This document shows positions 27,201 through 39,200 of a stretch of DNA of 64,000 bases, in pieces; the first letter of the stretch is position 1; every line of letters starts with the position of its first letter. The DNA is from Alentia gelatinosa (lineage: Eukaryota > Annelida > Polychaeta > Phyllodocida > Polynoidae): the NCBI GenBank assembly GCA_950022655.1, contig OX465583.1, positions 71,311,152-71,375,151 on the forward strand, given 5' to 3'. The notes beneath the pieces are model-generated. The model was not told where the DNA came from and ran no database searches. It saw only the letters and a list, made by a program, of their open reading frames with translations. The position numbers and the translations under genes are program-made.

Positions 27201-30200
27201 CCGCGTGAATTACGTAGCGATTCAAACGAGATGGGATACAAGCTCTGACCCCTAAACTTGAATGGGTTTCTGAATTTATCTCACCCTTCACATTGACTCA
27301 AGACCTAACATTTGTGACATAATCCCCCATTGGATATTTCATCCGAAATATCTCATGGGCGTTGGATACGAGTTCCCAATGTTAAGTCTCTGGAGAATAT
27401 GGAGAATACCAGGGCTGAGATAAAGAACTGGTCTCTATCCTTTCCTGCAAGTTGATTTTCCTGTGGGTTTCGCAGTCTTCGTCAATTAGCATTCTTGAAT
27501 TCTAGTCTTTTGAGACATCGTTAGTCCCTGGGGTATAATCTCGTGTTCACTCTCAGTGCAGAATCACATCAGTTTCCCTTCGATGTGATTCCTGCTGCTA
27601 ACCATTTGTACATACATTATTTCTGTTGGTGATATTACTATATACCTGTGTGCGAATGTCAATGGAATACTGCCTGCTGCTAGAGGTGTAGTATAAATAA
27701 TGTTTGTGCCCGCCGTGAGAGCGGGCCGTAGTGAATGGCAGTGGCTTTTTACAGAGCAGAAAAGTTAATAAAACGGGTTTTTAAATGATTAGGAGGTATA
27801 TAGTAATAAGAAAACATAGTGACTGAGCCCATACGGATGGCCATTCATGGTCATTTGATGAAAAAATATGCCCCTCAGCCTGCGGCACCAGGACATATTT
27901 ATTCATCAAATGACCTTGAACGGCCATCTGCACGGGCTCAGTAAAAACGTTTACTTATATTATAAGAAAACATGGTTAATGTTTCTGAATGGAATCTCTT
28001 CAGATATATTTCGGTCGGAAGTACTCTTTCCAATAAAATATCAAGGAACAGATTGAATTGATGGACACTTTCCTCGAATTTTTACCACCAAAATTGCAAA
28101 AGATTCCTCAAATGTCAACCTGTTCTGGTCACGTGGTACAGAGGGTAGTATCATATATAATACGTCACAGTGTGGACGAATGAAATCTATTCTACTAGTG
28201 TGTATAAACAAGACATTTGCGCACCGGTAAATAATAATAATGTGATTGTATTCCGTCAACTAATACTTCCTTATTTCCTTGGTAATTTTGTGTGAAAAGC
28301 CATTTTCCACTGGCCAACGAAAACGGCACCGATTAATTGAGTTCTCCTAAAAGTCAGTTGGTAGTGGCCCAAAACTGCATATTGTTACCCAAAAATCAGT
28401 GAGGGTACTGTGTATGCCTTGTTTGTGCTGAATTTGAAGGTCCATACCAACTGAACTGTCCTCCAAAAACAATGACCAACACAAACGATTTCCAACCCCT
28501 TTGATTATGTCAGTCGTTGACTAGATCAGTCTATGGTGGCTTCAGTGCATAGTCTCTGCACAATTAATCGGGGAACACTTTTCTGCATGTCTGTTTCCAT
28601 TCACCGATCTGGCACCGGCGGTTCCCGACTGCAGATCGATGGCGAATAGTCAACCAGTGGAAAACGGCTTTATGTATTATTTCAGATTCACATCTTTTTG
28701 AATCATTACTACCATTCATGACAAACTAAAACGTTGACAACTATTCCATTTCAGGGAATGATATGCAAGTCTATATTATTGCATGATATTACATGTCTAA
28801 TATGTCTACTTTGTTTGATGATTTAATGTGTATTACCGATAACAATCAACATGCCAATAAATATCTCGTAGTCACAGTCGCGTAATATCACCAACTTTAC
28901 TTAATTGAATACAGACTTATTTCACAAACCTATCAATACAGATAGCAAGGTTAGTAACTGACATGTCTTATACTTGTATACATCAGGATGAAGTACAACT
29001 GAATACTGATGGATCATTGATGATCTGCTATCTTTAATGACTAACCGACTTGGGTTAGTCTCCCCTAGAAATGTGGGAAAAAGCATTGCTCCAGTAATAT
29101 CCGATTTGCAGTGTGGTATCATTATTTTCATGTTGTATTGCTACTTTTTACAACAGCACATTTTCAGTGATATAGGTGAAAGGTTCTTTAGAATTTTGAT
29201 TGAATATAGATGGCGACATAGTTATGATGTGATCCGCAAAGAATCTGGAGAAACGCTTTCGACCTCGGGTCACTATTCTGCAATCCATGGTGCATTGCTC
29301 CACTGATCAGAATCTGAAGGATCTTATTCTCATATCTGGTGAAAATATCTGATTCAAGAGAAGGGGTGGGAGAATATATGTTCATGAATATCCTGCCATT
29401 ATTCAATACAAATAGGATTTGCAGGTTGATGTTTTACAAAATACAGGGCCCTGTTGTTAAAATCAGTCTCACGAAATCCCTGAGCAAATTGGTAATCCAA
29501 CCATATCGCTAACCCTTTCCTTACCAATGATGCCTCAAGGCACTCCAGTGGCCAGTACAAATGATGCCTCAAGGCATTGCCTACCTTAGTTTTTTGTTAA
29601 AATGTAATTTATGTCCGCTGTTTCAACATGATCTTTGTTAATTTGTCAAAGATTATGTAAAACGCCTTTACATTGATAACTAATGAATACTTTCACATTC
29701 ATCACCATGGAAACATTCCCAGACAACCATAAGTACAGGGGAAAACAATTTTCTCAATGATTGTAAGGTTGGCTTACACTACAGATGTGGCCAGGGGCCT
29801 GTTTGATAAACCAAGATCGTACATGTAGACCCTTTTCTGTTCCTCGTACCAGAGTTATTGTTTGATGATATTTGTGGCTGTGTGCTAAGACAATTGAAGC
29901 CGTAAATAAGGTCGTTCTTAAAATTGGCCCACATCGTCCCTGGGTCTCTATGGCATCTATGGCATACAGAAAAGGGTCTACATGTACAATCCTAGATTAT
30001 TCAACAGGCCCCAGGGGCTTGTTGAATAATCTAGGTTCGTAAATGTAGACCCTTTTCTGTACAAGGGTTATTGTTTAATAATATTTGAGTTTGTTCGCTA
30101 GGACAGTATTAGCCGTCCATAAGGTCGTCCATAACTGTTGAATAAATTTGACCCACATTGTCCCTGGGTCTCTATGGCATATAGGAAAGGGACTACATGT

Positions 30201-33200
30201 ACAATCCTAGATTATCAAACGAGCCCCAGGTGTCAGGTAGTTAATGATGTCCATATGCTGCTGGGTCCGGTAATGGAAGGGTTAAATGATATTTTTTAAA
30301 GGCTTAAATGATATTTTAAATGATTATTTAGATGATATTTCCACTCATTAAAATGAAGAAAACCATCATCTAAATACAAAATCAGCATTATCTGATACAG
30401 AAATCCTCGTGCCACATTTCAAGACTGAGTTTAGGGACGGGCCATACAGGTAATAATGATACATACCACCACATGGAACACAAATACCTCTATATTAAAC
30501 CTACAGGTGTCCACTTGCAGGGCACACCCGGATTAAACGGAACACGTGGGCTCCCTGGACTATCGGGCCGGGGCCTCTCCAAACTTCCCGGGATCCCCGC
30601 CCTGCCAGGCCCGCCTGGCGAACCCGGCTTTCCCGGTCCCAAGGGTGACCCGGGCTACCCCGGCAAACCCGGCTTCCACGGAGAACCAGGAATGCCCGGT
30701 CTCCCGGGGCTAAAGGGAGACGACGGGAAGGGGGAGAGAGGGGACTCGGGACCTAAGGGGGACACGGGAAGGGTGGGGGAGCCCGGCCCGGAGGGGCTGC
30801 CCGGACTACCTGGAGAACCAGGCTTACCTGGACTATCTGTGAGTCGCCAACCATGCAGCATGGTTGTAGCATCCACCTCCCACTGGAGGAAACGTGTGGC
30901 CTGAAGCCCATCTCTTTGCCGGTGATCCTCCTGTGATTTAGACTGGCCAATAAGGGATATATTTGTATATACTGATGTTTTATTTAAATGTTTGGATGTT
31001 AAATTTAATATCTAGATTGGCCAATAATGGATATAATATACTGATGTTTCATTCAAATGTTTTGATCTTAATTGTTAAAAAAAAAAAAATATCAACACCT
31101 AGCTCAATGGGAATTGCATGGATGAAGTATCATTGTTTTAAGATTTAGCTTCTATATGGATATATATATATATACCTATTTAATTGCTAAAATGTACCCT
31201 TTGGTGATTTGAGTTGAATGAAAAAAAGGACGAAAGGTAGGTTCAGTTCCTTGATACCTGTGTGCAATAGTGCTACCCTATTGTACCATTGAAAACTCAA
31301 TCCAGCCATAAATTGATATTTCGGTGTAAATTAAAATGATATCATTATGAAGATTCAGCGCTATTATACACATGAGAGTTTGGAGGTTACCGCTTTAGGA
31401 AATCTGCCCTTCCTTAAATTGCATACTGACCATTCCTGAATTTCAAACTAACCTGTACTAGAGTGTGCAGTTGAAAATCACCTTCCGTTTGCATGACTTC
31501 TACTTTATGACATTATTTTCTGATGTGCATGTCTATGCGAATTCCAAAAATCGAGACATATGCACCTTACAATTCCTATTGAGCAAAGGTATCTGGTATT
31601 TCGATTTTAAATTTTTTTTAATTTAATTTTTGAGAATCACTGGCAAAAGATGGGGATCCGGAGGGCTACACTGAGGCTAACATGGTTTGTAAACAGAGGC
31701 ATGCAGTTGTTCCATCAGATACTATTCCAGATTTCTTTTTCTAACTTTGTTATGACGGCAACCCTCTAAACGACTCTGTAATAATAGAATCACGGAAAAT
31801 GCAACAAATGAGTGACAAATAATAAAAGCAACATGTATGCTACTGCTTCAAACCATGACCCTCATTTTAGAATGGCCGTGGAACAGACGGACGAGCAGTG
31901 CAGTGTAAGGAGAGCACTCATTGGTCAATTAAATCAGCCAATCAGTGTGTCGAATGCCTGTGGCTGCTGCTCCATGGTTTGTACACTGTTGAAAAACACA
32001 TTGTTACTTTGGTTGGGTCGTGTCTTCTTGATTCACCACACATTCACTGACCGGTCTTGCGACCCCCTGAACAAGAATCATTGTCAGGAATCCAAGCGAA
32101 TGGGTGGCTTGAAGCCTGGCTCCCTCCCATTCGAGTGGATTTCTCCTGGACAGAATCTTAAGTCAAGTCTCTGTTTTTTGTTTCCTTGGTTTGTAGGGAA
32201 TTAAGGGAACCAAGGGAGATCCTGGTCATGTCTTTGAGGGTGACGGGGAGGTACCGAAAGGATTTATCGAAGGGCCCCCGGGGCCTCCTGGCCCAGCAGG
32301 AACGGCTGGCAAAAAGGTAAACTATGCGACCGGACTTGCAACGCGTGTACACCAGGATTACTAGACCGATGGCACCACGGACCGATGGCACTTGAACTGA
32401 TGGCACCTCTTCAGACCGATGGCAACATTTTTCCTAGACCGATGGCACCACTCACTTGGACTGATGGTTGTTGCCTGGTTATACTATCTACACCACTTTT
32501 AGACGATGTTACATTACAGCGGCCACATTCTAATATATATCTGAGTTCCTACCTCCGATATACATACGAAATCTTATAACATGTGGAATCTTTTAACATC
32601 AACCAAACTTTGAACTCAAACTAAACATAAATCAAGTGGTGCCCATAAGTCAAGGTAATGAAATAGGTGGTGCCAACAGTCCAGGCATGGGTGCCATCAG
32701 TCCAGGCAAAACTGAAAAGAGGTGCCATCAGTCCAGGTAAAACTAAAAAGAGGTGCCATCAGTCCAGGTAAAACTGAAAAGAGGTGCCATCGGTCTGTGA
32801 TGCCTTTGGTCTGGTTACCAACACAAGCATGGTCTGTATCTAGCATGCCATGGGGAATAACTATGTTGAATTTCCATTTATAGTATTTGTAGAATATGTT
32901 GAAGTTGAAATCAGATTTTCCTTTATGATTGCCTCAACTTCAACCAATGTGTTCGCTCGCCCTTATACCTTTAAGCATGGCGTTTATAGTTGTTTCTGTT
33001 TGATTTTAGCCAAGCGCTATTTGTCCTATTTGTTTCTATTTTGTTTATGTATGGCTTGAATGCTAGACTTGATGTTGATGTACCTAATATGTTCCGCACC
33101 TGTTTGAGGAACGATACCAGACAAAGAGACAAAGGGCTAAGCGTTGTGCATCCTTTGCATCAAGTTGCGTATCGTTTGTCCTACAGGTGCCTGACATATC

Positions 33201-36200
33201 AGCTGTTTATTACACGATAACAAGGGTACATTCACTTTAAAAATCGGAATTTGTAATTGTACTATGTCAAGATCAGTAAATCATATAGGATAGTCTCTAG
33301 GGTCTATCCACAAATAACTATTATCTGGTGTTATCTCACCCCTGGTATTGTCCGTTCTTTTAGTGTGTACAGGGGTGAGATAAATACAGAAAGCAACTCG
33401 TTTTGGTCAAAGTCATCGTTCTCCAATTCATTTGAATGCTACGTGATATTCACTCGGCTGTCGCCTTGTTCATATCGCTTTGCATCAAACTCGTAGAGAA
33501 TGACGACTTAGACCAAAAATTTGTTGGTTTCTTCCCAGTACCATCGTACAATATTGGTTTATTTATTCATACCATCGTGTAATAAATGGAATACTCGACT
33601 GACCATGTGCATGCTGAGATGTTGTAGTCGATTCATTGCATACTTACTCCACCATTTTTGTGGACGATCATGCTGCAGTCACAACCACCTAAGGGCAATG
33701 CCTACTGGAGTTCCTACTAGTCGCGACTTTCTTACTAGTAAACTATTGACACAGTGTACAGAGACTACGACTGGAAGCTCAATGATGGCACGAAATCACG
33801 GACAATCTCCAAGCAGATAACTGCGATTTTCCATGCAAAGTAGTCTGGATATCTTACCCATGGACTATACACTATATCAATCACATCAGTAACATTACTA
33901 CATCCCCTCGGTTGAAAATGCTCGACAACTTTCATAGCTACACTAATCCTAACAGTACTTTTATAGAAGGCGTTGATTTTGCCAAAAGTATGATTATCCT
34001 CTGATGAAGGTTCTTTTTATCACACCCTCGAACTAATGCGAAAAGATCAAATATTAATATCTAATAACATATTTGGCAGTACGGCTCCTTTACCTTTGCC
34101 ATCCTGGTTCTATCCTGCCTATTCTATAGCCCTCATACACTGGCTAAAACGGTAAAAGCACCCCTGAAACTAATACGTAAGTTATTTGAATGAATGTTTT
34201 AAACTTATCTATTAATGCAAGAATCATTCTTGGTGCCAATAGCCTGGAAGAAAACAAGCTTTATGGAAACATCCTAGAATTCTGGAACTTTGATAATTTC
34301 TATATTTTCTAAATACTGAATTACTAATATAATCTATTGTACATCCAACACATAATACTCACAAATCTATTTTCTCTGTCCAATTAGAAAATCACCAAAA
34401 TGTAACGTTTTATCCCTGTAACCATGAGGTCCCTTAATTAACTATACTAAATCACCATTTAAGGTTGGCTTTATTCAGTTACAGAGTTGGGGCAGCATAG
34501 AAGCTGGTTTATTAGAAGGAAACTCACGAAGTGAAAATAACTTGGTCCGTACTCCACCAAGTTTGATTGCGGAGTAATTCACGAAGCGAAACTGAGTGAA
34601 TTACGTAGCGGTCAAAGGAGGTGGAGTGCGGACCAAGTTATTTTCATCGAGTGGGTTTCTGATTTTATCTCACCCCATATATTATTGTTAATTGATAAAA
34701 TAGCGCACCCAATTTGCCATTGGATATTGGGTACACTACCTTCACGGCCGTGGAGTATGAGTTCCTAAAGCCGGGGACACACCAAGCTAGAAACGCAGTG
34801 GTTTCCTGAATCGCCAACACAATATGGCATGTATGTGAGATGTTATTTCATACTTCACCTGATTGTTGCTTCACAGGACCATCAATTATCAGTGGGAGAA
34901 AATACTATGAAATAACATCTCACATACACGCTATTTTGTGTTGGCGATTCTCGAAATTGCTGCATTTCTCGCTTGGTGTGTCTCCAGCTTTAGACCTATG
35001 GTGCAACATAGCACCCCTCTCATAAGATCTCACACTCTCTAAGTAGTATTCTGTACTCTCACTACGCTCTATAGGAGAAGAATTCTTAACGAACTAGGCT
35101 TAGAACCTTAAGAATCCACTGGCCTGCCTCCCGTACTAAAGACGTACATCAATGCCAAAGATTCCTATAATCTCAATGATGCCACCTAACGGTAATACTG
35201 TGTGCCAGTGGATTCTCAAAAAAGGCTCTAAGCCTAGGTCGTTAAGAATTCTTCTCCCGCAGTGAGAACCTTATACAGAATACCACTTAAAGAGTGTGAG
35301 ATCTTATGAGAGGGGTGACCCACTGGGGTGAGATAGTTCATCTCACCCCTGGTATTTTTCTCCATAGACTTAACAGTGGGAAATCGTATCTAACGCCCAT
35401 TAGATATTTAAGAAAAATATCCAATGGGGGATAATATCACAAATGATAGCCCATTAGTCAATGTGAAGGGTGAGATGAATTCAGAAACCCATTCAAGTTT
35501 AGTGTCAGAGCTCGATCCCATCTTGTTTGAATCACTACGTAATTCACGCGGCTTTGCCTTGTGAATTACTACGTGATTCAAACTCGATGGGATACAGGCT
35601 CAGACCCTAATCTTTCATAGGTTTCCTCTATATTCCCTGCTTTTTAAACCCCAGCTTTCTCCCTCCTCTGTACGCCGCCGTTGTGACTGCAGCCTGGTCA
35701 GTCCGTTGTTGGTGGCCCGGCTTCAGCTTTCTGGTTGTGGGACACTCTCTTGGGCTCTTGCACTACTCTCCAGACCACCCTCTCTAGCCCAGAGGAAGGG
35801 ATTGCTCCCGGGACAGTTGTGACTGCAGCAGTATGAGTAGGCCTATAGCATAGGCCTCTAGTGTAGTGATAAACGAAAGAAACACCAATAAACTACAAAA
35901 AAAGAGCAACATTTAAAAAAAAATCACCAAAAACTAGATACACAAACGGAGGAAGCACCTTTGAGGCACACACAAGGTCGGTGAATGCGTAGATTTATGG
36001 CGATTTGGCAGAGTTTGGGCTTTAAAAAAACCAGACAGTAGATTCTGTACCACCAAGGACTTGTGATTTTTAACCACATCAGAAGCGCACCAAGACTTGC
36101 CGCGTGCAGGTTGTCCGCCTCCTGTCCCGTCGTGTCATCAAGAAGCTCCGGGAGACCCTGAGCAACCACCGGGGACGTCTGCACGCCGAGCGGCGGGAGG

Positions 36201-39200
36201 AACACTCCGGTGGGCGCGGGGGCGGGGGCCGGGACCCGGACCTGGCCAACCTGCCCGGCGCCCTCAACATAGAGGACGTGCTTAAACTGGACGCCATCGA
36301 GCACGGCAACAGGCCCCTACTGGAGGAGCTCCAGGAGCATGCGGCAGGGACTGGAGGAGCCACGCACGGCAGGAGGAGGAGGCAGGAGGAGGGGGAAGAC
36401 CTGGAGGAGGTGGGGTCTGGCAGTCCCCCGGCGGGGAATCGGAGACGGGGCAGAAGACGTGGCAAGAGGGATCTGAGAGCCATGGAGGAGGACGATACGG
36501 AGTATGATGATGTTAGCGAGGAAGACAGGAGCCGCGCGGAGGAGGAGACTAATGATGTAGAGTTTGCTGCCGCTGAGGAGGTTAGCCCGGGAGGAGAGCT
36601 CTGTTACACTCACTCACCACTCACCCGCGCACTTTCTCCGTCTGTCGTTATGTCAACTGAACAGGTGGAGAGAAAGGAAGATTCGTTCTTTTTTGTTTAT
36701 TGAGCGATTTTTATCAAGGGAATATTGTATGTACAATCACTGAATTCGGATATACAGCCGTTCTTCCACTCAGGCTCTAGCCCCCTACTCCTCATTCTAA
36801 TGACGGGTGTTAAGCCAAATGGGCAGTGGGTACCATTTTTGTGTAAGTCTTTGGTATGACCGGACCAGGGTTTGAACCCCTGATCTCCCATGCCTGAGGT
36901 AAACACCCTTACCACTTAGCCACTGAGGGTGGTTGAGTGGTAGAACAAAGTTTCCCGTTTCTAAAATCATCCTCAGATGAACAGGCATATTAGACGGAGA
37001 GCAAATAGAATAAAAAATGAGGTTTCTTTACTTTATATGTTTTTGATGTACATAGTTCTTGCTACTTTCTGGAAGAATGCCGAACTTCATATGGTGATTA
37101 TTTTGAAATCCTTTCCAAATTGATTGTTTTTTTTTATTCTGAGACTGTTTCGTACCCGATTTTAGGTAGACGGGCCATGGGTTTGCTGGTGAAACGACCA
37201 ATTTCCTTTTGAATTTAGGAGAAGTATCATCTCAAATACATGAGTTTTCCATGTAAATTGAAGGTAGTGTCTTACATCCTTCCTCATAAACTACAATGTA
37301 AACCGCCATTATCATGACCACTTACATCATAACATAAAAACAGAGAAACAGGACAATTGGACCACATTGTAATAAAGTTGGTGTACTTCACATCTGATGG
37401 AGCTAATGGACACAACAGAACTAAAACTGGTCCATCATACATACGGTGAACATCATTTAAAGAAACTTCTCCGTCAAGATTCTTCCTTTCTTTTCATCTG
37501 TTCAGTGGTGGAGGGGCCACAGCGCTAGCGACATTGGTGCTCCGCTCTCATAAGATCTCACACTCTCTAAGTGGTATTCTGTACAAGGTTCTCACTACGC
37601 TCTATGGGAGAAGAATTCTTAAAGAACTAGGCTTAGAACTCCACTGACCTACCTCTGGTGCTAAACACATCCATCAATGCAGCCCAAAGATTCCTATAAT
37701 CTCAATGATGCCACCTAGCGGGAATAGTGTGTACTTGGCGCCCTAGTGACTTTATTTGGACTGGAATACAGAATACCACTTAGAGAGTGTGAGATCTTAT
37801 GAGAGGGGTGCAGCATACTTGGTTCACTGTAATAGCTCCGTTTTGCATACCCAATCATCTTCATAAACATAAAAAGACATATTTCGGTATCGCCCAAAAA
37901 GAGCGCGACTGCGATTTGCATTGGGACGATGTATCTACCTGTATAACCAACGTATCTAGCTTCTAATATTCGCACTGTTCGCCTGCAGCAGGGTCTGAGA
38001 GGGTAGGTATACCTGCTACATCCAGGCAAACATCTTTGCCTTAAACCCCAACACAAGTTTAGAGACTGTTTACTTGATACATAAAACAAATACCAACAGA
38101 TTGCTTGTGCTATGTTTAGGCTAACTGGTGTTTGGTTTTTGCTACTTAGAAACATGTATTTAATCTAACACATTTAGTTGCCAACTTTAGTTTTTCAGAT
38201 TTTATAACCCACTGCATGATGTTTCATTTTACATTCGCCAGCCTGCTGTAGCATTACATTGCCCATTTAGCATATTGTGCCAATTACTTTGATATGGCAA
38301 TGATAATTATCAAACATTCCGTGTAACCTGCTTGTACCCAGGCACCCTTTAGCCTAGAATTTTTAATTTACTATATCATTCTGATAATTCCAATTCAATA
38401 TCGATATAATATCGTATGTAAAATGTTTCACATTTAATCTCATGAAGTCTAAAGGGATGCTGTTCAAATTTTCAGGGTGAGGTTGGATTACCTGGAACTC
38501 CTGGAGGTAAAGGTGAAAAGGGAGACAGAGGACGAAGAGGAAAGAAGGTACTAGTACATGGAAAATAGACTACTTCATAGCCACTATGCTGGTAGCTCAA
38601 ATTCTCTCACAGACTTTGGTATAGATGATTAGGGGTTTTGCAACAATACTGCAACTGAGGAAATGCCCCATAGTATCCTTCCTACCCAGGACACTTCAAG
38701 GGTAACACCAAATGGTAATTCAACTGTTTTTTCCAAGCTAAGTGTAATACATTTTATAGATATTAACATAGTTATTGGTGGTCGGGGCTTGGCATAATAT
38801 AATTTACATGTTAATTCTACGATCATGTGGTTTTGATTCAAAGGCATATCGGACAACTTGGCTTCAAAATTAAAACCCATGTCATATTCCTGAAAATCGA
38901 ATATGATGATCTTTAAGTGTTCTAGTATACTTATCTAGCATAAAAATTAGAGGTCACCATGCTGGTTTTCTGGTTCAGAGATCAATATTAGATAATTTCA
39001 TAAAAGAACTTATAAAAATTCTTTAAAGTTTATCTTACATAGAAAAACCCATGTTATTTTCTCCAAACTTTCACAGAATATAGTAGATGCATTGTGCTAC
39101 ATATATGAATAAATCGGTCACTGTTTTTATTTTTGAATGAATTGAAAAAAAAACGATATTTTTCTGTACATTTCCAATGTGAATTAAGCATGTGTAAATT

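Noticed and set aside
30655..30876. Gly/Pro/Ser-rich frame on the - strand
   Set aside because: Reverse complement of Gly-X-Y codons gives pseudo-collagen; the + strand has the splice sites.
36079..36483. 134-residue Arg/Pro/Ser-rich frame on the - strand
   Set aside because: Shadow of exon 17, whose + strand frame has the better codon pattern, phase and charge structure.
36855..36935. Functional tRNA gene
   Set aside because: Boxes A and B are present but the acceptor stem does not pair cleanly and the sequence continues as a SINE-like body.
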